A DNA stretch of 64,000 bases from positions 124,001-188,000 of the forward strand of contig NZ_JBFOKR010000009.1 in assembly GCF_047246645.1 (NCBI RefSeq). Reading direction: 5' to 3'. This document shows positions 8,723-16,580 of this stretch, one piece after another (the first letter of the stretch is position 1; each line of letters starts with the position of its first letter). Under the pieces are notes generated by a model that saw nothing but the letters and a program-made list of their open reading frames with translations, had not been told where the DNA came from and did not search any database. The position numbers were made by a program, and so were the translations under genes. The stretch is from Ferdinandcohnia sp047246645 (lineage in GTDB: Bacteria > Bacillota > Bacilli > Bacillales > Bacillaceae_L).

Positions 8723-9874
8723 TTACACCTCGCGCTCTATGATGACGGCGACCGCCATCCCAAATCCAATACACATTGTTACTAATCCATAACGTCCCTC
8801 TGTTCTCTCAAGCTCATTTACAAGTGTTGCTATAATTCTAGCACCACTAGCTCCCAGTGGATGTCCTAAGGAAATAGCTCCTCCGTTTGGATTTACTTTT
8901 TTCATATCTACACCGATATCCTTTTGCCAAGCTAAAACGACTGAAGCAAAAGCCTCATTCACTTCAAAAATATCAATATCTGCTAGATTTAGATTCGCTT
9001 TCGCTAACACCCTGTTGGTAGCCGGAATAATTGCGGTTAACATTATTTCTGGATCAACACCAGCTAATGCAGTAGCTACTACCCTTGCTCTTGGCTTCAA
9101 CTCAAGTTCAGCAGCTTTTTTTCTCGAAGTAAGTAAAATTGCCGCAGCACCATCACTGATCTGACTGGAATTACCAGCTGTTATTACACCATCCGGTCGA
9201 AAGGATGGACGTAATCCCGCTAATGAGTCTAGTCTTGTGTTAGCTCTAGGTGTTTCATCCTTATCCATTTGAAACTTACTACCTTCTTTGTTTACTGCTT
9301 CCAATGGGACAATTTCGTTTTTGAAGTGTCCTTTTTCTTGAGCGTGTACTGCTTTGGCATGGCTTTGAAAGGAGAACTCATCTAATTCTTCCCTTCTTAG
9401 ATACCATCTCTCAGCAATCAATTCAGCAGAAAAACCTTGCGGGATAATGTTATATTGATCTAGCAATCTTGTACTAAATGAACCTCCATCACTACCCATA
9501 GGTACCCGATTCATACTTTCCACTCCTGCTGTTATCACACACTCTGACATGCCTGCCATAATTGCATGCGCTCCCTGAGAAAGTGTTTCCAAACTTGACG
9601 CACACATCCGGTTTACACTAACCCCACACACATCTACTGGAAATCCTGCAATTAAACCTGCCATTCTGCCAATGTTATATCCCTGTTCATCAATTTGGGT
9701 TACGCAACCCATTTTAATATCTTCAACAAAACGAGGATCTACCTGATTACGTTTTACTAATTCTTTTAGAACATGTGCTGCCATTTCGTCAGGGCGTATT
9801 TGGGATAATGAGCCCTTTTTTCTACCTGTTGGTGTCCTAACTGCATCTATAATAACCGCATCATTAGGTAACAA
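8723..9874 (-). CDS. acetyl-CoA acyltransferase (thiolase)
   Basis: A 383-residue thiolase, cleaving 3-ketoacyl-CoA with CoA to acetyl-CoA and a shortened acyl-CoA. VNRMCASSLE near residue 89 holds the nucleophilic Cys, NPNGGAISLGHPLGASGARI holds the active-site His, and VTMCIGFGMA near the C-terminus holds the second Cys. These are the standard degradative-thiolase residues. The start is TTG at 9874: AGAGGAGGT lies six bases before it, and no ATG fits. The gene sits between an SDR and the enoyl-CoA hydratase in one tightly spaced minus-strand run. Confidence 0.95.
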   Translation of the reverse strand: MLPNDAVIIDAVRTPTGRKKGSLSQIRPDEMAAHVLKELVKRNQVDPRFVEDIKMGCVTQIDEQGYNIGRMAGLIAGFPVDVCGVSVNRMCASSLETLSQGAHAIMAGMSECVITAGVESMNRVPMGSDGGSFSTRLLDQYNIIPQGFSAELIAERWYLRREELDEFSFQSHAKAVHAQEKGHFKNEIVPLEAVNKEGSKFQMDKDETPRANTRLDSLAGLRPSFRPDGVITAGNSSQISDGAAAILLTSRKKAAELELKPRARVVATALAGVDPEIMLTAIIPATNRVLAKANLNLADIDIFEVNEAFASVVLAWQKDIGVDMKKVNPNGGAISLGHPLGASGARIIATLVNELERTEGRYGLVTMCIGFGMAVAVIIEREV

Positions 9875-9893
9875 TCGTGTACCTCCTCTATGT

Positions 9894-10736
9894 TTAGAAA
9901 GTAAATAGATCTATTCCTCCTGCAACCGGCAAGCCTACTCCCGTAATATAGTTAGCCTGATCTGAAACTAGGAAACTAATAGCATTTGCTATGTCGTCTG
10001 GCTCTCCCGGTCTTTTAAAAGCAGTTCTTTGAATCATTCTTTCTCTCATTTCAGGATTCGTCATTTGAAAGGCTTCTGTGTTAATAATCCCTGGAACAAT
10101 TGCATTGACCGTGATATTATATTTAGCTCCCTCTAACGCCAAGGTCTTCGTTAGCCCTAATATCCCCGCTTTCGTTGTTGAATAACTCGCCTGACCATAT
10201 CCCCCTAACGTTCCAGCAACTGAAGCCATATTTATAATACGCCCCCATTTTTGCTCTTTCATATATGGCCAAACAGCTTTACTACAATTAAATGCACCTG
10301 TTAAATTGACCTTTAAGTCCCGTTCCCAGTATTCTTCGTTTTGATATTCAATTTTTACTGTATGATCTAAAGTCGCTGCATTATTTACAAGAATATCAAT
10401 TTTCCCAAATTCTTCTTTTACTTTTTTCATGACATTCTCTACTTCTTCACGGTTAGTAACATCCATTTTATACGCTGCTGATTTTCTCCCCATTGCCTTA
10501 ATTTCATTTGTTGTTGACTTTGTATAGACCTTTTTTGAGTGTGCCATAAATTGTGCAACTGGCCCTAATCGCTCTGAAGTAGTTTCAAGGTTTTCATCAT
10601 CTTCTATTAAAATATCAGTTACAATTACATCTGCTCCTGCTTTTGCTAAACGTAATGCATCTGTTCTCCCTAATCCTCTTGATGCTCCAGTTATTAATGC
10701 AACTTTTCCTTCAAGTGGTAGACTCAATTTCCTCAA
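9894..10736 (-). CDS. SDR family oxidoreductase, likely 3-hydroxyacyl-CoA dehydrogenase
   Basis: A 280-residue classical SDR. ITGASRGLGR (residues 15-24) binds NAD(P), LVNNAATLDH follows, INMASVAG carries the catalytic Ser region, and YSTTKAG gives Tyr-x3-Lys. An insert of about 30 residues after the first Rossmann strand (with ERLGPVAQFMAHSKK) is longer than in FabG and recalls the SDR part of multifunctional peroxisomal beta-oxidation proteins. In this operon the missing step is oxidation of 3-hydroxyacyl-CoA, so that role is inferred. It begins at a TTG whose last two bases and the following A form the TGA stop of the acyl-CoA synthetase gene, indicating coupling. Confidence 0.85.
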   Translation of the reverse strand: MRKLSLPLEGKVALITGASRGLGRTDALRLAKAGADVIVTDILIEDDENLETTSERLGPVAQFMAHSKKVYTKSTTNEIKAMGRKSAAYKMDVTNREEVENVMKKVKEEFGKIDILVNNAATLDHTVKIEYQNEEYWERDLKVNLTGAFNCSKAVWPYMKEQKWGRIINMASVAGTLGGYGQASYSTTKAGILGLTKTLALEGAKYNITVNAIVPGIINTEAFQMTNPEMRERMIQRTAFKRPGEPDDIANAISFLVSDQANYITGVGLPVAGGIDLFTF

Positions 10737-12607
10737 CCCCTTCGTTGGCTTAATGGAAGAGTAACCGCGATTTCATCACTCGCGTAGGCACTCATTTCAT
10801 GTTCTTCTTCAGAATAGGTTCTATCTATTAACTCACCATATTTCTTTTCAATTTCGGGAACTCGCACCTTCAAGGAAGGTGTTAGTTCACCAGTTTCAAC
10901 ATCCCAGACACTCCCGACAATAATAACCTTCTTCGGTTGTTCATGACGGGGGAACTCTTTGGTGAATTTTGTTACTTCTTTTCTTAGTAATTCTTGTAGA
11001 AATTTACTTTTTATGAGTTCTTCACGATCTGTTGAAAGATGTTTCTTCTTTGCAAGTGGTTCAATATTCTCAAAGCTTGGTGAAACGATTGCAATAACAT
11101 ATTTTTTGTTCTGTCCAATCAAAACTGAGTTTTCAATGAAAACACTTTGATTCATAGCATTTTCAACTGGCTGTGGTGCCACATTTTTACCTGAAGTTAA
11201 TACAATTATTCGTTTTTTTCGATCGATAATTTTCAAAAAACCATCCTGATCTAGTGCACCAATATCACCAGTTGAAAACCATCCATTGCTCAGGACTTTA
11301 TCCGTTTCTTCTTGATTCTTATAATAACCCTTCATTACACTTGGTCCTTTTACCATGACTTCACCATCAGAAGCGATCTTTATTTCTAAATTAGGCAATG
11401 GTTTCCCGACTGTTCCTATCTTTGACCTAGACATAGGATTTACACAAATAACAGGTGCAGTTTCTGTTAAACCATAACCCTCTAATACTGGTAAATCCAC
11501 TGCCCAAAAGAACTTTGCAATTTCTGGATTAAGGGCTCCTCCACCAGAGATTAAGCCTCTTAACCTTCCACCAAGTTGACCTTTCACCTTGCTATAAACA
11601 ACTTTGTTTGCAAAGTTCCACTTTCTTTTTATTGATTTAGGTAGATTTCCATTTCTAAAAAGCTCATCAAATGATCTTTCTAAATAAAATTCATATCTTT
11701 CCAGTCCAATTGAAACAGCCCAATCAAAAATTTTCCGCCGTAGGGGCGTACCTGCCTGTATTTTCTTCTGAGCCTCTGCATAAACTCTTTCAAACAAAAG
11801 TGGAACACTAACCATTACGGTAGGCTTTACCTCTTGCAGGTTTTGTTGAACCGTATCAATACTCTCTGCATACGCAATGGTAGCTCCTACGTATAATGGC
11901 ATGAATTGTCCGGCCATCCTCTCAAATACATGTGATAAGGGGAGGTGTGAGAGCAATATATCTGTTGAACGCGCTTCCAAAACCCAAAATTGCACTCCTT
12001 CTACATTTGCTAGAATATTGCCATGTGTGAGCATTGCGCCTTTGGGTACACCAGTTGTACCTGATGTATGAATAATAGTAGCAAGATCATCCCTGGTTAA
12101 ATCTTTCCAGTGGTTTTCCCAGTTAGCTAAAGGGAATAACTCACCAATTTTGCCTAGTCTACTTAACGAAAAAACTCTTTCTGATTCTACGAATTCTGAA
12201 TTGGGATATAAAACTGCGATGGATTGTTCAAAGGTAATTTGATGCTGTATTTTTTGTAATTGGGTCTCATTTTCAACAAATACAAATTTACAGTCGGCGT
12301 TATGTACGATGAATGTTACTTGATCTGAAGGTAGAGTGGAATGGATTGGTACGCTGACAGCTCCAATGCTCATGATTGCAAGATCACAGATGGGCCATTT
12401 TGGATTATTTTCAGACAGAATTGCTACTTTGTCATTTTTTCTTATCCCATGATGTACTAAACCTGCTGCAACAAGCTGAACTTTTTCCCAGAATACTTGA
12501 TAAGAGATACCTTGATATTCCCCATTATTCTTCCATAAAAAGGCATCCTTTTTTGCAAACTTTTCAACAGTCTTATTGACCATTTCAACTAGATTAGCAG
12601 CTTTCAT
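10733..12607 (-). CDS. long-chain acyl-CoA synthetase (AMP-forming)
   Basis: A 624-residue adenylate-forming enzyme that activates free fatty acids to acyl-CoA using ATP. Core motifs in order: IIHTSGTTGVPKGAMLTHGN (P-loop, near residue 180), GYGLTETAPV near 380, and TGDIGALDQDGFLKIIDRKK near 447 followed by SGKNVAPQPVEN. The length and the Faa1/FadD15-like spacing point to long-chain substrates. The start has GGAGGTGTCAG upstream. The next gene overlaps its stop. A 210-base gap with two hairpins separates it from the SCP2-domain gene, so it may have a separate promoter. Confidence 0.93.
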   Translation of the reverse strand: MKAANLVEMVNKTVEKFAKKDAFLWKNNGEYQGISYQVFWEKVQLVAAGLVHHGIRKNDKVAILSENNPKWPICDLAIMSIGAVSVPIHSTLPSDQVTFIVHNADCKFVFVENETQLQKIQHQITFEQSIAVLYPNSEFVESERVFSLSRLGKIGELFPLANWENHWKDLTRDDLATIIHTSGTTGVPKGAMLTHGNILANVEGVQFWVLEARSTDILLSHLPLSHVFERMAGQFMPLYVGATIAYAESIDTVQQNLQEVKPTVMVSVPLLFERVYAEAQKKIQAGTPLRRKIFDWAVSIGLERYEFYLERSFDELFRNGNLPKSIKRKWNFANKVVYSKVKGQLGGRLRGLISGGGALNPEIAKFFWAVDLPVLEGYGLTETAPVICVNPMSRSKIGTVGKPLPNLEIKIASDGEVMVKGPSVMKGYYKNQEETDKVLSNGWFSTGDIGALDQDGFLKIIDRKKRIIVLTSGKNVAPQPVENAMNQSVFIENSVLIGQNKKYVIAIVSPSFENIEPLAKKKHLSTDREELIKSKFLQELLRKEVTKFTKEFPRHEQPKKVIIVGSVWDVETGELTPSLKVRVPEIEKKYGELIDRTYSEEEHEMSAYASDEIAVTLPLSQRRG

Positions 12608-12695
12608 CTGACACCTCCATTAAAGTGAGATTGTAAAATCACGGCCCTTTTTAGAATAAACTTAATGGCTATTCTAACTACTCGTTTAATACACA

Positions 12696-12751
12696 GGTAT
12701 GGCCTACTTACACTAATACGGTTATACTAAGGATTTTAAGTAGGCATATCC
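12696..12751. repeat. long inverted repeat before the acyl-CoA synthetase gene
   Basis: GGTATGGCCTACTTA (12696-12710) and TAAGTAGGCATATCC (12737-12751) are inverted repeats matching at about 13 of 15 positions around a 26-base loop. It lies in the leader of the acyl-CoA synthetase gene and could form an RNA hairpin or a protein site. No T-run follows. Confidence 0.55.
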
Positions 12752-12782
12752 TGCCATTAAAATGAGTTAAGTTTAATAGATT

Positions 12783-12810
12783 TAGGTCCAGTGAATGATC
12801 ACTAGACCTA
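12783..12810 (-). terminator. hairpin after the SCP2-domain gene
   Basis: TAGGTC-cAGTGA pairs with TCACT-a-GACCTA around a short loop, just beyond the stop of the SCP2-domain gene. The minus strand after it reads AAATCTATT, so the U-tract is weak; it may stabilise the 3' end rather than terminate fully. Confidence 0.5.
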
Positions 12811-12817
12811 TATAATT

Positions 12818-13183
12818 TTATAGATAGTCTTTTACGTTATATTGACGTAAAATCCCTTCCATTTTGATTGCTTTACCAATATCACCTTTGATTTTTAACT
12901 TTCCTGACATAAATGCTACCGTTCCATTTAATTTACCTAAAAGAAACTGTCTAAAGTTAGCTAGCGATAATGTTAGTGTACAATCTGCTTCTGTTTCAGC
13001 ACCTTCAGTGACTTTTGCTGTACCATCCGCAAGGTGCAGCTGGTAAGTACCTTCTTCTTCACCTGTAATGTTATATTGATAGATTGCATTTAATCCTTCG
13101 ATTGGAACAGGGTTTTGATTGAGTACCTCTTCGATTTTTTGCATTGCTTCTGCTAATGAATATTCTTCAATTGTTTTTGCCAT
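12818..13183 (-). CDS. SCP2 sterol-binding domain-containing protein
   Basis: A 121-residue single-domain SCP2-like protein. The pattern YQLHLADGTAKVTEGAETEA, followed by CTLTLSLANFRQFLLGKLNG and AFMSGKLKIKGDIGKAIKME, is the SCP2 lipid-binding fold with its LxxGxxxxxxAFxxGKxKIxGD signature. Such small cytosolic proteins bind fatty acyl-CoA or other lipids, and here it probably shuttles acyl chains among the neighbouring beta-oxidation enzymes (inferred from location). It is preceded by AGGAGGAATAATAC. About 110 bases separate it from the upstream acyl-CoA dehydrogenase gene. Confidence 0.9.
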   Translation of the reverse strand: MAKTIEEYSLAEAMQKIEEVLNQNPVPIEGLNAIYQYNITGEEEGTYQLHLADGTAKVTEGAETEADCTLTLSLANFRQFLLGKLNGTVAFMSGKLKIKGDIGKAIKMEGILRQYNVKDYL

Positions 13184-13292
13184 GTATTATTCCTCCTTTT
13201 ATAATAAAAACTTATTGTTTTCTATTACTAACTTTAGATGCAATAGTGAGTTATTCTTGCTAATTAACTCACCTCCTTTAATTCTTTTACTC

Positions 13293-14531
13293 TTACACAC
13301 GCACTCCATATGGATCAAATAAATGACGAGCAATAATTAGCTGTTGGACTTGGTTAGTACCTTCGAAAATATCAAATATCTTGGAATCACGAAATAGCTT
13401 TTCTACAAGATTTGACTCAATACCTCGGGCTCCTAATAACTCTAAACATTTGGACGTAGTTTCTAATGAAATTTTACCTGAGAATGCTTTACAAACTGCT
13501 GCCTCTTTAGCATTTGGTTGGCCGATATCTGCTTTCCATGCCGCCTCCCAGGTTAATATTCTAGATGCTAGTATATCTTGACTCATCTCCGCAAGTACCT
13601 CACTTGCAGTTTGATAGCTTCTACCATGCTTTGGAAATTCTGTTTTCACAATATCTAATGTGTATTCATAAGCTGCTCTTGCAATACCAGTTGCCATTGC
13701 TGCAATGATAGGTCTTGTATTGTCAAAAGTTTTCATTGCTACCCGAAAACCAGCTGGCCCTGTTTCTTTCACCTGATAGTTTTCTTCTCCCCCCAACAGG
13801 TTCTCATCTGGTACAAAGCAGTCCTCAAAGACTAATTCAGCTGTCTCTGAAGCTCTGAGTCCCATTTTTTCTGCTAGCCTTGAACAACTAAATCCCTGAG
13901 TACCTCTTTCTACAACAAAAGCACGGTGCCCTGCACGGCCTATGCTTCGATCAACTGTTGCAAAAACTACTACCCAAGAAGCCCTTTTTCCATTTGTGAT
14001 AAATATTTTTTGGCCGTTTAAGATATACCCACCATCTACCTTAGTTGCTGTAGTTTGAATACCTGAAACATCAGAACCAGCATCTGGTTCAGTTAGTGCG
14101 TATGCACCCCAGCGTGGCTCTTCATCTCTTGAAAATATCGATAAAAATCGTTGTTTTTGTTCAGGAGTACCACTTGCTTGAATAGGTGGTCCTCCAAGGC
14201 CAGGACCAGGAAGCGTTAGGGCTATAGCAGCATCTCCCCATCCAAGTTCTTCTGAAGCAATAACACCAAGTCTGTTACCCTGCCGCTCTTTTCTATCTGA
14301 AGTTGACTTTTTGGAAGTACTGTCTGTATTCTCATCAAAAGAAGCTGTGCTTAATTGAATGCCAATTTGGTTTACTTTTTCTAACCAATTCAATGGAACT
14401 TCCTTATTTTTTTCTGCTAATAATGAGATCGGTCTCATTTCATTTTCTGCAAACCAATGTACAAGTTCCTTAACTTGGTTTTGATGACTTGAAAGTTTAA
14501 ACGAAACGATAAGAATCACTCCCCTCAACAA
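13293..14531 (-). CDS. acyl-CoA dehydrogenase (full active-site type)
   Basis: FAD-dependent oxidation of acyl-CoA to 2-enoyl-CoA. Visible: WGAYALTEPDAGSDVSG (FAD/substrate loop), FITNGKRASWVVVFATVD, LGARGIESN and FDIFEGTNQVQQL, whose Glu matches the catalytic base of the family. The start is uncertain. A long frame reaches 14597 but sits inside the preceding gene; the TTG at 14531 (or the next codon) has AGGAG six to nine bases upstream and is chosen, giving about 412 residues and a 35-base overlap with the preceding dehydrogenase gene. It forms a coupled pair with that gene. Confidence 0.88.
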   Translation of the reverse strand: MLRGVILIVSFKLSSHQNQVKELVHWFAENEMRPISLLAEKNKEVPLNWLEKVNQIGIQLSTASFDENTDSTSKKSTSDRKERQGNRLGVIASEELGWGDAAIALTLPGPGLGGPPIQASGTPEQKQRFLSIFSRDEEPRWGAYALTEPDAGSDVSGIQTTATKVDGGYILNGQKIFITNGKRASWVVVFATVDRSIGRAGHRAFVVERGTQGFSCSRLAEKMGLRASETAELVFEDCFVPDENLLGGEENYQVKETGPAGFRVAMKTFDNTRPIIAAMATGIARAAYEYTLDIVKTEFPKHGRSYQTASEVLAEMSQDILASRILTWEAAWKADIGQPNAKEAAVCKAFSGKISLETTSKCLELLGARGIESNLVEKLFRDSKIFDIFEGTNQVQQLIIARHLFDPYGVRV

Positions 14532-15624
14532 TTTCATCTCCTGACAATTGAAGTAAATCTCTCTCGGTGTCATGGTATATGACTTGCGCTTGGGCATCCC
14601 TCATCCATTTCTCAACTGGATGTTCCTGAACATAGCCATGACCGCCCAACAATTGAACTGCTGAATCAGTTACAAATTGTAGTGAGCGATGTGAACTACT
14701 TAAGCAATTCTTACTTAAAGTGAACCTGTCAGATAAATGTTCATCAAATGCTGTTGCCGCGTATAATGTTAAATTCCTGGAGACCTGTTTTTTTATGGCC
14801 ATCTGTGCCAAAGTAAATGAAACACCTTGGAACTTTGCGATAACACTGCCAAATGCTTTTCTTTCCGAAGCGTATTGTGTAGCATAAGACAAAGCAGCTG
14901 ACATTAGTCCTATTTCCTTAGCCGCTTCTAAAATACGGGTTCTTCCTATGGTTTCATTTATTATTTTTTTTGCTTCATCTCCCTTGGAGAGAACGTTTTC
15001 ATTTGAAACAACCAAATTTTCAAACTCTATTCTTGCAAATCCTGCAGTTAGTAAACCTAGTCGATAATCTCCTTTGGAAACACTCCAATTTTCTTCTAGA
15101 TTAGTAGTTACAAAGATACAATCCTGACCATTTTCATCTTTAGCAGCTATAATCAATAAATCAGCAGTACTTGCTAATTTATTAGGCTTTGTTATTCCAT
15201 TCACGACGAATCCAATACTATTAGATTTAACTGATAGATCTATGTCGTGCACAAATGCTATAGTTGGTAATTCCCCCTTTTGATAGCATGCTTTAATTGG
15301 GAGCAAAGCCTTATGATTTGGAATCTGACGAATAAGTGAAGGAGCTTCATTCATACCAGGCATTGCCTGAACTACATCTAAATCGCCATGGGTTAATGCC
15401 TCTAGTATTTGCACCTGAGAAATTAATTGCATTTCCAACCCACCCCAAGACTCAGGTAGTTCTAATAATGTAAAACCAAGCTCATGAAAGCTATGTAAAA
15501 AGCCTGGAGTTATTGCTCCTGCCTTTTCAAATTCTCTGGCATTAGTCCTAATAACATCTTTAGCAAATTCTCTTGCAACAGTAATAAACGCCTGTTCGTC
15601 TTCACTTGGTTTAAACGAAATCAT
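14497..15624 (-). CDS. acyl-CoA dehydrogenase family protein, atypical active site
   Basis: A 375-residue acyl-CoA dehydrogenase-fold protein: an N-terminal helical domain (DEQAFITVAREFAKDV), ASERKAFGSVIAKFQGVSF near residue 250, and LLGGHGYVQEHPVEKWMRDA near 325. Where most members have an IYEGT-type motif with the catalytic Glu, this one reads VIYHDTERDL, so the usual base is absent or moved. It may form a hetero-oligomer with the next gene's product, as seen in some actinobacterial dehydrogenase pairs, or be a divergent enzyme. It is the first gene after the TetR gene and probably the head of the operon, with an operator-like site about 105 bases upstream. Confidence 0.85.
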   Translation of the reverse strand: MISFKPSEDEQAFITVAREFAKDVIRTNAREFEKAGAITPGFLHSFHELGFTLLELPESWGGLEMQLISQVQILEALTHGDLDVVQAMPGMNEAPSLIRQIPNHKALLPIKACYQKGELPTIAFVHDIDLSVKSNSIGFVVNGITKPNKLASTADLLIIAAKDENGQDCIFVTTNLEENWSVSKGDYRLGLLTAGFARIEFENLVVSNENVLSKGDEAKKIINETIGRTRILEAAKEIGLMSAALSYATQYASERKAFGSVIAKFQGVSFTLAQMAIKKQVSRNLTLYAATAFDEHLSDRFTLSKNCLSSSHRSLQFVTDSAVQLLGGHGYVQEHPVEKWMRDAQAQVIYHDTERDLLQLSGDEIVEGSDSYRFV

Positions 15625-15728
15625 ATATCGTACCTCCTTTACATATTCAGGCTAAACTAAGAAAAGTTAAAAGCGCTGCTAAATTTATAAAACTAGTTTT
15701 ATAGTAAGAGTTACTTTATCTTATTTTG

Positions 15729-15751
15729 GAGTACGAGTACGTATTCGTATT
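15729..15751 (-). promoter_or_regulatory. operator-like site before the acyl-CoA dehydrogenase operon
   Basis: The 23 bases from GAGTACGAGTACG to GTATT match 16393-16415 at 20 of 23 positions. The motif is GAGTACGwGTACGTATymGTATT, an imperfect dyad built from repeated GTACG units. It lies between the TetR stop and the first dehydrogenase gene, just where an operon operator should be. Binding by the TetR protein is inferred. Confidence 0.7.
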
Positions 15752-15765
15752 ATTTAAAAAAACTT

Positions 15766-16377
15766 CTACATTGCTAGGTTAACAAAGGACGATATAACAA
15801 TTCTGTTCAATAGGCGCGATAGCTCCTCAAAATCAACTCGTTCATTTTCTGCAACAAAAAAGTTCTGCATCACTACCTCATTAATTGCCCCCACCATTGC
15901 TTGAGAAACAATCTTCATACCTTTTTCAGAAACAGTTGATGGCAATTCAGCTTGAACTGTTTGAAAAATCATAACAGCAAACTCTTGGTGAGCCTTTTGT
16001 CTAGCTTTCTCAACATTTCGTGACACACCTACAGATTCAACTAAAACAACCTTTGCTACATCCTTATATTCATAACAAATTTCAATATAACGATGAATTC
16101 CTGCAAATGCTTTATAGGTGATCCTATTTTCTTTTGAGATTGATTTTTTAACTTCCTCGATAATTTCACTTGCAAGTACCTCAAATAATGCCACCATGAT
16201 TTCTTCTTTGCTTTTGAAATGCTGATAAAAGGTTGTCTTTGAAACACGAGCCATTTCTACTATCTCAAGGACAGAGGTTTTTTGATATCCCTCTTCAGTA
16301 AATAGCTTTAATCCTGCGTATAGGAGCTTCTTTTTTGCCTCCTTTGGCATTTCAGTTACAAATAACAAATTGATCAT
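15766..16377 (-). CDS. TetR/AcrR family regulator of fatty-acid genes
   Basis: A TetR protein of 203 residues from the ATG at 16377 (a TTG at 16389 is possible). The N-terminal helix-turn-helix reads EEGYQKTSVLEIVEMARVSK then TTFYQHFKSKEEI, the classical TetR signature. The C-terminal domain, about 140 residues, should bind an acyl-CoA or fatty acid, by analogy with FadR of B. subtilis; this is inference from the genes it heads. Two near-identical operator-like sites flank the gene, one overlapping its own promoter region, pointing to autoregulation and control of the downstream operon. It is read in the same direction as that operon. Confidence 0.9.
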   Translation of the reverse strand: MINLLFVTEMPKEAKKKLLYAGLKLFTEEGYQKTSVLEIVEMARVSKTTFYQHFKSKEEIMVALFEVLASEIIEEVKKSISKENRITYKAFAGIHRYIEICYEYKDVAKVVLVESVGVSRNVEKARQKAHQEFAVMIFQTVQAELPSTVSEKGMKIVSQAMVGAINEVVMQNFFVAENERVDFEELSRLLNRIVISSFVNLAM

Positions 16378-16392
16378 CCCATCTCTCAAGTT

Positions 16393-16415
16393 GAGTACGT
16401 GTACGTATCAGTATT
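16393..16415 (-). promoter_or_regulatory. operator-like site at the tetR promoter
   Basis: GAGTACGTGTACG through GTATT, 20 of 23 identical to the site at 15729-15751. It sits directly downstream of the -10 box of the tetR promoter, covering the predicted transcription start, so a bound repressor would block it. Confidence 0.7.
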
Positions 16416-16424
16416 TTGTTTTTC

Positions 16425-16453
16425 ATTATACAATCTATATTCTGTGAACACAA
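16425..16453 (-). promoter_or_regulatory. sigma-A promoter of the tetR gene
   Basis: On the minus strand TTGTGT (16453-16448), a 17-base spacer, and a perfect TATAAT (16430-16425) preceded by TTG. The operator-like site begins about ten bases further on. Confidence 0.75.
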
Positions 16454-16554
16454 CATTATTTTTAGAAAATTTCAACAACGGTATTTTACACATTACAGCA
16501 TAACTGGAAATATTCGCATTACCTATTATTCAACTACTCCCAACCTCATTGAAA

Positions 16555-16580
16555 AAAGGACAACCACTTAGTTGTCCTTT
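16555..16580 (-). terminator. terminator of topB
   Basis: AAAGGACAAC and GTTGTCCTTT pair around a 6-base loop, with A-rich sequence on the plus strand giving a T-run on the minus strand. The topB stop lies within the hairpin. Confidence 0.9.
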
